Notes: generated by a model from the sequence alone, not told the origin. Counted from the first letter of the stretch, positions 45,903 through 57,911 are shown. The stretch: DNA of 64,000 nt from Saccharopolyspora rhizosphaerae (GCF_003931915.1 NZ_RSAA01000035.1:248001-312000); one strand, 5' to 3'. Program-made: numbers and translations.

Positions 45903-45925
45903 CCCGCCCCGCTCAGCGGGGCGGG
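45903..45925 (+). terminator. Terminator of the coiled-coil gene
   Basis: Perfect 11-bp arms CCCGCCCCGCT (45903-45913) and AGCGGGGCGGG (45915-45925) around one C, 17 nt after the stop codon. Confidence 0.75.
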
Positions 45926-46226
45926 GAGCGGGACCGCAGCGGTTCGCCGGACCGGCCCGAGCGGCGGCACCGGCGGACCTCGGCGGAGGTGAGCGGCGGT
46001 GCCGGTCGCGGGAGGGGCGTCACGACGCGCGGCTCGGCTCCGCCGTCAGGATCGTCCGAACCGGATTCCCGGCTCAGCGCTGACCGCAGCGTGGGTCAAC
46101 GTCTTCGACGCCCTGGTCACCTGGCCGAGCGCGAGGACGTCGCGGCTGCGGCGATGGAGTGGCATCACTGGCCTGCTCGCCCAGCAGCCAGGCGATGGCC
46201 GGGGCGATCTCCTGAAGTCCCGGTGT
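45926..46226. other. Intergenic region between convergent coiled-coil gene and deoA
   Basis: About 300 nt. A nested hairpin lies at 45966-46003 (GGCACCG with CGGTGCC outside, ACCTC with GAGGT inside), possibly the deoA terminator. The minus strand at about 46090-46205 reads EIAPAIAWLLGEQASDAT, reminiscent of an SDR C-terminus, but too short to call. Confidence 0.4.
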
Positions 46227-47513
46227 TCACGACCGGTTCGCGGTGACCTTCTCGATGATCAGCGGTGTCGACCTCGCGTCGGCACCGCTGATCTCGTACG
46301 CGGGTGCGAGGGTGTCGCGGGCAGCAGCGAGGGCCTGCGGCCGGTCGGTGTGCAGCTCCAGCAGCGGTTGGCCCTCGACGACCTGCTCGCCCGGCTTGGC
46401 GAGGCAGACCACGCCGGCGGCGTGGTCGACGGCGTCCTCCTTGCGCGCACGGCCGGCGCCGAGCCGCCAAGCGGCGAGGCCGACGGCGTAGGCGTCAAGC
46501 CGGGTGAGCGTGCCCGAAGCCGGTGCGGTGATCGTCTCGCGGTGCTGCGCCTGCGGGAGCTCGGCGTCGGGGTCGCCGCCTTGTGCGGCGATCATCTCGC
46601 GCCAGACCTCGTGCGCGCGGCCGTCGGCCAACACCTCCGCCGGGTCCACATCGGACACACCGGCGTGCTGGAGCATCTCGCGCGCCAGCGCGACGGTCAG
46701 CTCCACGACGTCCGTTGGACCGCCGCCGCGCAGCACGTCCACGCTCTCGGCCACCTCGAGGGCGTTGCCGACCGCGCGACCCAGCGGCACCGACATGTCG
46801 GTGATGAGCGCGCTGATCCGCACCCCGTTGGCCGCGCCGATGTCGACCAGGGTGGTGGCCAGCTCCCGCGCCTGCTCCAGGGTCTTCATGAAGGCGCCCG
46901 AGCCGCACTTGACGTCCAGCACCAGCGACTCCGCGCCTTCGGCGATCTTCTTGCTCATGATCGAGCTGGCGATCAGCGGCACCGACTCCACCGTGCCCGT
47001 GACATCGCGCAGCGCGTAGAGCTTCCGGTCCGCCGGTGCGAGACCGGCTGTCGCCGCGCAGATCACCGCGCCGACCTCGCGCAGCTGGGCCCGGACCTCC
47101 TCCGCGGTCAGGCTCGCCCGCCAGCCGGGGATCGATTCGAGCTTGTCGAGCGTGCCGCCGGTGTGGCCCAGCCCCCTGCCGGAGAGCTGCGGGACCGCCG
47201 CCCCGCACGCGGCCACCAGCGGCGTCAGCGGCAGCGTGATCTTGTCCCCGACCCCGCCCGTCGAGTGCTTGTCCACCGTGGGCATGGGCAGCCCGCCGAG
47301 CGCGAGCGTCTCCCCGGAGGCGACCATCGCCGCCGTCCAGCGGGCGGTCTCCTCCGAGGTCATCCCGTTCAGCAGCACGGCCATCGCCAGCGCCGACATC
47401 TGCTCGTCGGCGACCTCACCCCGGGTGTAGGCGTCGACGACCCAGTCGATCTGGTCGTCGGTGAGCCGTTGTCCGTCGCGCTTCGCGCGGATCACGTCGA
47501 TCGCGGAACGCAT
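46227..47513 (-). CDS. deoA: Thymidine phosphorylase
   Basis: A 428-residue pyrimidine nucleoside phosphorylase giving thymine (or uracil) and deoxyribose 1-phosphate. Family signature KHSTGGVGDKITLPLTPLVAACGAAVPQLSGRGLGHTGGTLDKLESIPG carries the phosphate loop, and SKKIAEGAESLVLDVKCGSGAFMKT the base-binding Arg/Ser/Lys region; a C-terminal small domain follows. ATG 47513 has AGGAGG upstream. It lies 97 nt downstream of cdd and the ABC importer genes on the same strand, a nucleoside uptake and breakdown run. Confidence 0.95.
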   Translation of the reverse strand: MRSAIDVIRAKRDGQRLTDDQIDWVVDAYTRGEVADEQMSALAMAVLLNGMTSEETARWTAAMVASGETLALGGLPMPTVDKHSTGGVGDKITLPLTPLVAACGAAVPQLSGRGLGHTGGTLDKLESIPGWRASLTAEEVRAQLREVGAVICAATAGLAPADRKLYALRDVTGTVESVPLIASSIMSKKIAEGAESLVLDVKCGSGAFMKTLEQARELATTLVDIGAANGVRISALITDMSVPLGRAVGNALEVAESVDVLRGGGPTDVVELTVALAREMLQHAGVSDVDPAEVLADGRAHEVWREMIAAQGGDPDAELPQAQHRETITAPASGTLTRLDAYAVGLAAWRLGAGRARKEDAVDHAAGVVCLAKPGEQVVEGQPLLELHTDRPQALAAARDTLAPAYEISGADARSTPLIIEKVTANRS

Positions 47514-47610
47514 GACGCCTCCTCTGCAGAACCGTGCCGTCCTCAACCCCGGCAGGTGCGGAGACCGGGTGGCACGTCCGGCCGCACGGCACCTGATCGG
47601 GTCGGAATTC

Positions 47611-47985
47611 CTAGAGCTCGAACGCGTCCGGGAGCACCTCCCGCATCGGGCGGACCCCGCGCGGCGTGTCGACGAGGCAGTCGGAGCCGCCCAGTTCCTG
47701 CAGGACCTGGCGGCAACGCCCGCAGGGCATGAGCAGGTCGCCGGTGCCGCTGCGGCACGCCACGGCGACGAACCGGCCTCCGCCGGTCAGCCGCAGCTGG
47801 CCGGCCATCGTGCACTCCGCGCACAACGTCACGCCGTAGGAGCCGTTCTCGACGTTGCAGCCGGTCACCACGCGACCGTCGTCGCACAGCGCCGCAGACC
47901 CCACTTGCAGCCCGGAGTACGGGCAGTGGGCCAGCGCCGCTGCCTCGACCGCCTTGGCTCGCAAGGAATCCCAGTCGACGTCCAC
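47611..47985 (-). CDS. cdd: Cytidine deaminase
   Basis: A 124-residue tetrameric-type cytidine deaminase. Zinc site from CAE in NVENGSYGVTLCAECTMAG and PCGRCRQ: three cysteines, with Glu as proton shuttle. Substrate-binding Asn/Glu in NVENGSYG. Converts cytidine and deoxycytidine to uridine forms. The GTG start directly abuts the stop of the upstream permease gene, so it is translated as part of the importer operon. Confidence 0.94.
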   Translation of the reverse strand: MDVDWDSLRAKAVEAAALAHCPYSGLQVGSAALCDDGRVVTGCNVENGSYGVTLCAECTMAGQLRLTGGGRFVAVACRSGTGDLLMPCGRCRQVLQELGGSDCLVDTPRGVRPMREVLPDAFEL

Positions 47986-49242
47986 CTAGTCCACCCCCCT
48001 CCGGTACTGCAGGCCGTTGGCCTCCGGTGGTCGCAGCTGCTGCGCGGCGACGCCGAGGACGACCAGCGTGACCAGGTGCGGGGTGTAGGCGGTGAGCTCC
48101 TCGGGCAGCTGGTCGGTGAACCAGTAGACCGAGTACATCGTCGCTGCCGCGACGAGGGAGACGCCCGCGGACAACCGGTTCCCGCGCCACAGCTGGAGCG
48201 CCGCGACGACCACGAGCAGCAGGGTGGCTCCGTAGAACAGCGCGTGCACGCTGGTCGCGCCGCTGCGCAGCTGCAGCCCGTCGGAGTAGCCGAACAGCGC
48301 GGCGCCGCCGAGCAGTCCGCCCGGTCGCCAGTTGCCGAAGATCATCGCGGCGAGGCCGATGTAGCCGCGGTTGTTGGTCTGGCCTTCGAGGTAGCCGGCC
48401 TGCCCGGGGTTGAGCAGCAGCGCGGCACCACCGATCCCGGCCAGCGCACCCGAGGTGATCACGGCGGTGTACTTGTACCGGTAGACGTTCACCCCCAGGG
48501 ACTCCGCGGCGACCGGGTTCTCGCCGCAGGAGCGCAGCCGGAGCCCGAACGGCGAGCGCCAGAGCACCAGGTAGCTGACCGGGACCAGCAGGTAGGCCAA
48601 CATCGTCAGCGGTGAGACGCCGGAGACCAGACCACCGAGGATGCCCGCGACGTCGGAGATGCCGACCCGCTGCAGGTCCTCCAGCTGCTGGAGCCACCCG
48701 GCGATCGGCTGCACCGAGTAGGTGTCGAACTTCGGCACCGGCGGAGACTGCCTCGGGTTCCGCGAGATCGGCTCGAAGACCAGTGTGGACAGGTACTTCG
48801 CGGCCCCGGCACCGAGCAGGTTGATCGCCACGCCGGAGACGATGTGGTTGACCCCGAAGGAGACCGTGGCGATGGCGTGCAGCAGGCCGCCGAGCGCGCC
48901 GAAGAGGGCTGCGGCGACGAGCCCGGCCAGCGGTCCCCACTGGTAGCCCGCCCAGGCGCCACCCCAGGTGCCCATGATCATCATGCCTTCGAGGCCGATG
49001 TTGATCACGCCCGCGCGCTCGGCCCACAGCCCGCCGAGCGCGGCGAGCAGGATCGGGATGCCCAGCCGCACGGCGGCCTGCACGGTCCCCGATCCGGTCA
49101 GCTGCGGCACTCCGGTCTGGTACGAGGTGATCGCCAGGGCGACGAACCCGACCACGACCCACAGCAGCACCCGCGCCCAGCCGGGCACCTTCCTGTCACC
49201 GCCCGGTGCGGAGGGGGTCGTTCGTTCCACCACTGCGGTCAT
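47986..49242 (-). CDS. Nucleoside ABC transporter permease (NupQ/YufQ-like)
   Basis: A 418-residue inner-membrane permease of the BPD_transp_2 (branched-chain/ribose) type: RAGVINIGLEGMMIMGTWGGAWAGYQWG is the coupling-helix signature, GLRLRSCGENPVAAESLGVNVYRYKYTAVITSGALAGIGGA the EAA-like loop. About ten helices. An extra C-terminal stretch with two to three further helices makes it longer than most relatives. Its ATG overlaps the stop of the other permease gene by 4 nt, and cdd begins right after it. Function in nucleoside import follows from family and cdd/deoA context. Confidence 0.88.
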   Translation of the reverse strand: MTAVVERTTPSAPGGDRKVPGWARVLLWVVVGFVALAITSYQTGVPQLTGSGTVQAAVRLGIPILLAALGGLWAERAGVINIGLEGMMIMGTWGGAWAGYQWGPLAGLVAAALFGALGGLLHAIATVSFGVNHIVSGVAINLLGAGAAKYLSTLVFEPISRNPRQSPPVPKFDTYSVQPIAGWLQQLEDLQRVGISDVAGILGGLVSGVSPLTMLAYLLVPVSYLVLWRSPFGLRLRSCGENPVAAESLGVNVYRYKYTAVITSGALAGIGGAALLLNPGQAGYLEGQTNNRGYIGLAAMIFGNWRPGGLLGGAALFGYSDGLQLRSGATSVHALFYGATLLLVVVAALQLWRGNRLSAGVSLVAAATMYSVYWFTDQLPEELTAYTPHLVTLVVLGVAAQQLRPPEANGLQYRRGVD

Positions 49243-50327
49243 GCCCGCTCACCTCCGCTCGCAGCGACCGGCTCGGCGGTCTCCAGCGCCGTGCCGACGC
49301 GACGCTGCTCGGCGGCCAGTTCCCGGCGGCGCACCAGCTCGTAGGCCACCACCACGGACAGCACGATGGTTCCCTGCAGGATGGTCACGATCTCCTTCGG
49401 CACGCCGATGTTGTCCAGCGTCAGCGAGCTCTTGTCCAAGAAGGACCACAGCAGCGCGCCGAAGGCCACGCCGAGCGGGTGGTTCCTGCCCAGCAGTGCG
49501 ATCGCCAGCCCCGCGAAGCCGTAGCCGGTCGGGAAGTTGATGGTGAAGGTGTGGTCGCGGCCCAGGATCTCCGGCAGCCCGGCCAGTCCGGCGACTGCAC
49601 CGGAGATGAGCATCGCGGACAGCACCATCCGCTTGGAGTCCACGCCACCGGCCCGCGCCGCCGTGGGCGACAGCCCCGACGCGCGGAGCTCGAAGCCGTA
49701 GCGGGTGCGGTCGAGGAGGACCGCGTAGCCAACGCCGACCAGCACCGCCAGCAGCACCAGGCCGAACACCGTGCCCGCGCCGCCCAGCGGGACACCGGGC
49801 ACCAGGCCGCTCTCCGGGATGATCCGGGTGCCCTGGCTGTTGCCGCGCATCTCGCCGAAGACCCGGACGAGGAAGGCGATCACCCCGATCGCCAGGGTGT
49901 TGAGCATGATCGTGGAGATCACCTCGGACACCCCGCGGTAGACCTTGAGCACGGCGGCGACACCGGACCACAGCGCGCCGGTGACCGCGCCGACGACCAC
50001 GACCAGCGCGGCGTGCAGCCCGAACGGCAAGCTCACCGCGCCGGCCACGATCGCCGCCACGCACGCGGCCAGGCGGCACTGGCCCTCGATGCCGATGTTG
50101 AGCAGGTTCATCTGGAACCCGATCGCGGCGGCGATCGCGACCAAGTAGTACGCGCCCGCGGTGTTGACGATGTCGACCGCGGTCGTGCCCCGGCCGACCT
50201 GGGCCACCATCTCCAGCAACGTCGCGCTCGGGTCGGCCCCGGAGATCAGCAGGACCGCGCTGCACAGCACCGCGGAGAAGACGATCGCCAGGGCCGGCGG
50301 CAACAACCTCGCCCGCCAGGTGTTCAC
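49239..50327 (-). CDS. Nucleoside ABC transporter permease (NupP/YufP-like)
   Basis: A 362-residue permease, partner of the next one: GFQMNLLNIGIEGQCRLAACVAAIVAG signature, SEVISTIMLNTLAI, and YGFELRASGLSPTAARAGGVDSKRMVLSAMLISGAVAGLAG loop. About nine helices. GTG 50327 has AGGAGG 6 nt upstream. It follows the ATP-binding protein gene after 70 nt and overlaps the second permease gene by 4 nt. Confidence 0.88.
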   Translation of the reverse strand: MNTWRARLLPPALAIVFSAVLCSAVLLISGADPSATLLEMVAQVGRGTTAVDIVNTAGAYYLVAIAAAIGFQMNLLNIGIEGQCRLAACVAAIVAGAVSLPFGLHAALVVVVGAVTGALWSGVAAVLKVYRGVSEVISTIMLNTLAIGVIAFLVRVFGEMRGNSQGTRIIPESGLVPGVPLGGAGTVFGLVLLAVLVGVGYAVLLDRTRYGFELRASGLSPTAARAGGVDSKRMVLSAMLISGAVAGLAGLPEILGRDHTFTINFPTGYGFAGLAIALLGRNHPLGVAFGALLWSFLDKSSLTLDNIGVPKEIVTILQGTIVLSVVVAYELVRRRELAAEQRRVGTALETAEPVAASGGERA

Positions 50328-50397
50328 AGCGCCTCCTGTGTTCCGCCGGGGCAGTCCGCACGCCGGTCGCGCCGGCGCGGTGGGAGAAGGACGTGCC

Positions 50398-51930
<1,533 letters not shown>

Positions 51931-52041
51931 GGTGCTCCAGGGCTCGTCTCCACCGGCAGCGGATGCGGTTGGACGCTCAACAATGGACGGTTTCACCGTC
52001 GGACCGCCCTCCTTTGGCGCGAAAACGCCAACCGGGAGCGG

Positions 52042-52089
52042 CGGAGGGCGCCTCGCGCGCACCCGCGGTGGGTAGCGAGGCGCCCTCCG
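52042..52089 (-). terminator. Attenuator/terminator between binding protein and ABC genes
   Basis: Perfect 15-bp arms CGGAGGGCGCCTCGC (52042-52056) and GCGAGGCGCCCTCCG (52075-52089), 18-nt loop, between the BMP lipoprotein gene and the ATP-binding protein gene on the minus strand. It would stop or slow part of the transcripts so that the binding protein is made in excess. Confidence 0.75.
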
Positions 52090-52111
52090 TCTCAGGACGG
52101 CAGCCGCAGGA

Positions 52112-53284
52112 TCACGGCTTCTCCGGGACCTGGATCTGGCCGGCGGCGATCGCCGCCTTGTAGGCGTCGAGCGTCGGCTTGAGGTCGTCGATCTTGCCGC
52201 CCGAGGTCGAGTAGGTGACCCCGTCGATGGAGACGTCGAACTTCTCCGGCACCGTGCTCAGGTCGTTGCGCGCGACCCCGGCGATGTAGTCGTAGACCGC
52301 CAGGTCGATGCGCTTGAGCATCGAGCTGATGATGACGTCCTTGTACTCGGCCACGGTCGGCTGGTGGTACTGGTCGGAGTCGACGCCGATGGCCTGCGCG
52401 CCCGCTCCCTTGACCGCGCCGAACACGCCCTTACCGGAGGCACCCGCAGCGTGGTAGACCACGTCGGCCCCCGCCTCCAGCTGGCCGGTGGCGACCTCGG
52501 ATCCCTTGTTCGGGTCCTGGAAGCCGCTGAAGTCACCGGCCGGGGTCAGGTACTTCTGCTCGATCGTGATGTCCGGCGCGGCGGCCTTGGCACCCGCCTC
52601 GAACCCGGCCTGGAACTTCTGGATCAGCGGCGTCTGCACGCCGCCGACGAACCCGACGTGGCAGTTCTTCGACTTGTGGGCGGCCACCACGCCGGCCAGG
52701 AAGGAACCCTGTTCCTCGGCGAAGACCAGCGAGGTCACGTTCGGCATGCCGTCGATCTGCTCGTCGATGATGGCGAACTTCGTGCCCGGGAACTCCGGGG
52801 CGACGATCTTGAGCGCGTCCGCGTAGGCGTAGCCGACCGCGATGACCGGGGTGAAGCCCTCCCGGGCGAGCTGGCGCAGCCGGGTCTGCTTGGCGTCCTC
52901 GGGCTCACCGGCGCCGGCGTCGAGCTCCTTGGTCTCCCGCAGCCCCATCTCGGCCTTGGCCCGGTCCAGGCCGGCCACCGAGGCGTCGTTGAACGAGGCG
53001 TCGCCGCGCCCGCCGATGTCGAAGGCCACACCGACCCGCATCGCGCTGGCGTCCGGCGGCGGCAGCTGCTGGGTCGTCGAGCTGGTGGGTGCCGGGGCCG
53101 CCGCGGGCGGCGGGTTGAGCTTGCACGGTCCGCTGCCCCCTCCCGCGCTGGTCCCGCCCCCGCCGGCGTCCTTCGCGCAGCCCGCCAGCGCCATCGCGCC
53201 GGTGAGCAGCAACGCGACCGTCGCGACACCCCTGCGTCGCGTTCCGGCACCCGAGCGCCGTCCCTGAGTCGGCGTTCGCCGCAT
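52112..53284 (-). CDS. BMP-family nucleoside-binding lipoprotein
   Basis: A 390-residue secreted lipoprotein, the substrate-capturing part of the importer. Signal peptide with lipobox LAGC (after LLLTGAMALAG), a Gly/Pro/Ala/Ser-rich spacer of about 45 residues, then the periplasmic-binding BMP (PnrA-like) fold: MRVGVAFDIGGRGDASFNDASVAGLDRA, FTPVIAVGYAYADALKIVAPEFP, FLAGVVAAHKSKNCHVGFVGG, ADVVYHAAGASGKGVF. In relatives this fold binds purine or pyrimidine nucleosides. ATG 53284 has AAGGGGA upstream. First gene of the importer locus, with a strong hairpin before the ABC genes. Confidence 0.9.
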   Translation of the reverse strand: MRRTPTQGRRSGAGTRRRGVATVALLLTGAMALAGCAKDAGGGGTSAGGGSGPCKLNPPPAAAPAPTSSTTQQLPPPDASAMRVGVAFDIGGRGDASFNDASVAGLDRAKAEMGLRETKELDAGAGEPEDAKQTRLRQLAREGFTPVIAVGYAYADALKIVAPEFPGTKFAIIDEQIDGMPNVTSLVFAEEQGSFLAGVVAAHKSKNCHVGFVGGVQTPLIQKFQAGFEAGAKAAAPDITIEQKYLTPAGDFSGFQDPNKGSEVATGQLEAGADVVYHAAGASGKGVFGAVKGAGAQAIGVDSDQYHQPTVAEYKDVIISSMLKRIDLAVYDYIAGVARNDLSTVPEKFDVSIDGVTYSTSGGKIDDLKPTLDAYKAAIAAGQIQVPEKP

Positions 53285-53404
53285 GCCGTTCCCCTTTCGT
53301 CCGAGACCACCGCGCCTCCCCCCGGCCGCGCCCCCGGGTCGCGGGGTCGCGGCGCGGAACACAAGATCCACTTCCGGGTGGACCTGTGCGTTCCGTGCAC
53401 GGTG

Positions 53405-53423
53405 CACGTCAGCCGGTGACGTG
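53405..53423. promoter_or_regulatory. Operator candidate upstream of the importer
   Basis: CACGTCA (53405-53411), 5 nt, TGACGTG (53417-53423): exact 7-bp arms about 120 nt upstream of the BMP gene. A second palindromic string, GTGCACGGTGCAC, lies just before it. Likely control site for nucleoside uptake; regulator unknown. Confidence 0.5.
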
Positions 53424-53716
53424 ACTCTCGAAATTAAGGCTTGACGCTGCCGCTTGGTCCTTGCTCGCGTGTCACGAAATGATTTCTTGCTCGATTAACC
53501 CGCACGCGCTGCTTGTCTGGTCGATCACAGACGGCTCGGGCGAGTAGGCCGGGGCGATTGGTCGGGTCTAGCATCCATTTCGTCAAGGCCCCAGTTCGTG
53601 GCCGGTGACGGGCGTGCACCCAACGTCGATTGGGACCAACTGCAACTCGGGGCCGGCCGCCCCTGTTCCCGAACGCGGGGCCGTCAGTCCACCAGCGAGG
53701 TTGGAGGCCTTCCACC
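53424..53716. other. Divergent spacer before sdhC
   Basis: With 53285-53404 the gap is about 430 nt and holds the promoters of the importer and the sdh operon. TAGCAT at 53569-53574 is the best -10 candidate for sdhC and would give a leader of about 140 nt. No gene is visible. Confidence 0.4.
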
Positions 53717-54151
53717 ATGGCCAGCACCACCGCCTCCGCGGTCGACGCACCGACGCGCGCCGAGACCGTGCGCGCCAAGGGCCGTCTCTACCGCGGCGAT
53801 CTGGGCATGTGGTCGTGGGTCGCCCACCGGATCACGGGCGTACTCACCTTCTTCTTCTTGTTCGTGCACGTCCTGGACACCGCCCTGGTCCGGGTGTCGC
53901 CCAACGCGTACGACACGGTCATCGAGACCTACAAGCACCCAGTGATGATCCTGTTCGAACTCGGGTTGCTGGCCGCTGTGCTCTTCCACGCGTTCAACGG
54001 CATCCGCGTCATGCTGGTCGACTTCTGGTCCGAGGGCACGAAGTACCAGAAGCCGATGTTCTGGTCCGTGATCGTGCTCTGGCTGGTCCTGATGGTCCCG
54101 GCCGCGATCAGCATGCTCACCCGCGCCGTCACGGAAATCTTCGGGGGTTAA
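53717..54151 (+). CDS. sdhC: Succinate dehydrogenase cytochrome b subunit
   Basis: A 144-residue membrane anchor of complex II. Three helices; GMWSWVAHRITGVLTFFFLFVHVLDT includes the SxxHRxxG signature (quinone site) and a heme-ligand-type His, and LFHAFNGIRVMLVDF the second His region. ATG 53717 has TTGGAGGCC upstream. First gene of sdhCDAB; sdhD follows after 6 nt. Confidence 0.94.
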   Translation: MASTTASAVDAPTRAETVRAKGRLYRGDLGMWSWVAHRITGVLTFFFLFVHVLDTALVRVSPNAYDTVIETYKHPVMILFELGLLAAVLFHAFNGIRVMLVDFWSEGTKYQKPMFWSVIVLWLVLMVPAAISMLTRAVTEIFGG

Positions 54152-54157
54152 GCGCCA

Positions 54158-54577
54158 ATGTCCGTCACCGACGCACCCATCTCCGTGGACAAGCCGCGCT
54201 CCCCGCGCCGGCCCGCCGCGCGCCGCAACAACTTCGAGCTCTACGCCTGGTTGTTCATGCGGCTGTCGGGCGTGCTGCTGCTGTTCCTGGTGCTGGGCCA
54301 TCTGTTGATCATGCTGTTCCTGGACGGCGGTGTCCAAAGGATCAACTTCGCCTTCGTGGCGGGTCGCTGGGCCTCCCCGTTCTGGCAGTTCTGGGACCTC
54401 ACGATGCTCTGGCTGGCCGGTCTGCACGGCGGCAACGGGCTTCGTACCGTCATCAACGACTACTCCCGCAAAGACGGCACACGCTTCTGGCTGAAGATGC
54501 TGCTGTACGTCTCCGTCCTGCTGACCGTGGGTCTGGGCAGCTTCGTGATCTTCACCTTCGACCCGAACATCGGCTAG
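54158..54577 (+). CDS. sdhD: Succinate dehydrogenase hydrophobic anchor subunit
   Basis: A 139-residue second anchor with three helices. FELYAWLFMRLSGVLLLFLVLGHLLIMLF carries the heme/quinone-side Arg, Ser and His; LWLAGLHGGNGLRTVINDY the third-helix region. A basic, proline-rich N-terminus faces the cytosol. ATG 54158 lies 6 nt after the sdhC stop. Confidence 0.94.
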   Translation: MSVTDAPISVDKPRSPRRPAARRNNFELYAWLFMRLSGVLLLFLVLGHLLIMLFLDGGVQRINFAFVAGRWASPFWQFWDLTMLWLAGLHGGNGLRTVINDYSRKDGTRFWLKMLLYVSVLLTVGLGSFVIFTFDPNIG

Positions 54578-54647
54578 CGCCGCAGAGACCACAGCGTGGC
54601 GAGGCCGACGCCGATCGCGGGTCCCGCCACAGCCCGAGGAGGCGACC

Positions 54648-56437
<1,790 letters not shown>

Positions 56438-56438
<1 letters not shown>

Positions 56439-57223
56439 TGACTGCCGCCACCACAGAACCCAACGCCACGCAGATCCCGGACGACGCCCCGCCGATCCCG
56501 GACGACGCGGTGATGGTCACCGTCAAGCTGCTCCGCTACAACCCGGAGCAGGACGAGGAGCCGCACTGGGAGTCGTACCGGATCCCGGCGCTGCCGTCGG
56601 ACCGGGTGCTCAACCTGCTGCACTACATCAAGTGGTACGTCGACGGGACGCTCACGTTCCGCCGGTCCTGCGCGCACGGCGTGTGCGGCTCGGACGCGAT
56701 GCGGATCAACGGCGTCAACCGGCTCGCCTGCAAGGTCCTGATGAAGGACATGCTCAACAAGGACGGCGAGACCACGCTGACCATCGAGCCGATCAAGGGC
56801 CTCCCGCTGGAGAAGGACCTGGTCGTCGACATGGAGCCGTTCTTCGAGGCCTACAAGGCGGTCAAGCCGTACTTGCAGACCACCGGCAACGAGCCGACCC
56901 GGGAGCGGATCCAGTCGGTCGCCGAGCGGGAGCGCTTCGACGACACCACCAAGTGCATCCTGTGCGCGGCGTGCACCACGTCGTGCCCGGTGTACTGGTC
57001 GGACGGCAACTACTTCGGCCCGGCCGCGATCGTCAACGCGCACCGGTTCATCTTCGACAGCCGTGACGAGGCCGCTGAGGAGCGCTTGGACATCCTCAAC
57101 GACGTCGACGGCGTGTGGCGCTGCCGCACGACCTTCAACTGCACGGACGCCTGCCCGCGTGGCATCCAGGTCACCAAGGCGATCCAGGAGGTCAAGCGAG
57201 CGCTGATGTTCCGCCGCCGCTGA
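56438..57223 (+). CDS. sdhB: Succinate dehydrogenase iron-sulfur subunit
   Basis: A 261-residue electron carrier of complex II. The [2Fe-2S] site is SCAHGVCGSDAMRINGVNRLAC, with Asp at the third ligand position as in E. coli. The [4Fe-4S] and [3Fe-4S] sites are CILCAACTTSCPVYW and CRTTFNCTDACPRGI. It passes electrons from FAD to quinone in the SdhCD anchor. Last gene of the operon; a terminator hairpin follows. Confidence 0.97.
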
Positions 57224-57239
57224 CCCGGACGCAGGAGAC

Positions 57240-57272
57240 GGCGCCCATCCCCCACAGGGGTGGGCGCCGTTT
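57240..57272 (+). terminator. Terminator of sdhCDAB
   Basis: GGCGCCCA(T)CCCC (57240-57252) pairs with GGGGTGGGCGCC (57257-57268) with one bulged T, 17 nt after the sdhB stop, followed by GTTTC. Confidence 0.8.
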
Positions 57273-57296
57273 CACGTCCAGGGGGTCCCCCTCGAC

Positions 57297-57600
57297 ACTT
57301 CGCGCGAAGTTCGACCCCAGAACTTCGAGGTCGAGTCCCGCGAGAGGTTCGAACCCCCACCACCACCGCAACCCCACTGACCTGGGGATACACGCCCGAG
57401 CGCGGGGGACCAGTCGAAGTTCGCGCGAGATTCGAGCCCCTCGAACTCAGCCCTCGAACTTCGCGAGAACTCTGAGCGGCGCGCCGCGACATCCCGCCTG
57501 ACCTGGTGGTACACGGCCGAGTGCGGGGGGAGTTTCGAAGTTCGCGCGAAGTTCCGGGGGTGGCCCGTGGGGGTCGAACCGCGCGAAGTCCGGGGTGGCT
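57297..57600. repeat. Cluster of TTCGCGCGAA-type repeats after sdhB
   Basis: ACTTCGCGCGAAGT is a 14-bp palindrome at 57297-57310. Variants such as GAAGTTCGCGCGA, CTCGAACTTCGCGAGAAC and TCGAACCGCGCGAAG recur to 57590. A longer unit beginning CTGACCTGG occurs at 57377 and 57498 (121 bp apart); the two copies share about 80% over 58 nt. No gene fits. It may be a degenerate dispersed repeat or protein-binding array. Confidence 0.6.
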
Positions 57601-57603
57601 GGT

Positions 57604-57831
57604 TCAGGAGCGGGTTCCTCGGTAGGCCTTCCACCCGAGGACGCCGATGATGGTGCCCAGGACGAGTGAGACCACGGCGATGACCAGGTGGACGACCAGG
57701 TACGCCGTGGGGCTGCCCTGCGCCCAGGAGCGGTCGCTGTTCCAGGTGTTGCGCATGAACGCCGGCCACAGCAGGTAGGACCAAACCCCGAAGGCCAGCA
57801 GGAACAGCGCAACTCGGCGAGAAATCGTCAC
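57604..57831 (-). CDS. Small membrane protein, SCO4848 family
   Basis: A 75-residue protein with two membrane helices (RRVALFLLAFGVWSYLLWPAFMRN and YLVVHLVIAVVSLVLGTIIGVLGWKAY) and the conserved RNTWNSDRSWAQGSPTAYLVVH loop between them. This is the actinobacterial SCO4848 family, regularly next to the D,D-carboxypeptidase gene, which is divergent here. Function is unknown; a link to cell envelope work is inferred from this conserved pairing. Confidence 0.8.
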   Translation of the reverse strand: MTISRRVALFLLAFGVWSYLLWPAFMRNTWNSDRSWAQGSPTAYLVVHLVIAVVSLVLGTIIGVLGWKAYRGTRS

Positions 57832-57911
57832 GAACCCGAGTATCCGCTGTTACGGGGCTCACCCGGGGTCCCGGGTCGGTTGTGCGACGGACGTTCATGG
57901 ACAGGACCCGT

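Noticed and set aside
46090-46205. Minus-strand fragment reading EIAPAIAWLLGEQASDAT, like the end of a short-chain dehydrogenase
   Set aside because: Only about 20 residues are suggestive, with no cofactor motif upstream because deoA occupies that DNA. Too little to call a pseudogene.
56620-56720. Apparent loss of a [2Fe-2S] cysteine in SdhB (GSD instead of GSC)
   Set aside because: Asp at this ligand position is normal in E. coli and actinobacterial SdhB.
57346-57357. GGTTCGAACCCC, which looks like a tRNA T-arm
   Set aside because: No acceptor, D or anticodon stems can be formed at proper distance; the 3' flank would need a matching 5' acceptor about 66 nt upstream and none exists. It belongs to the local repeat cluster.
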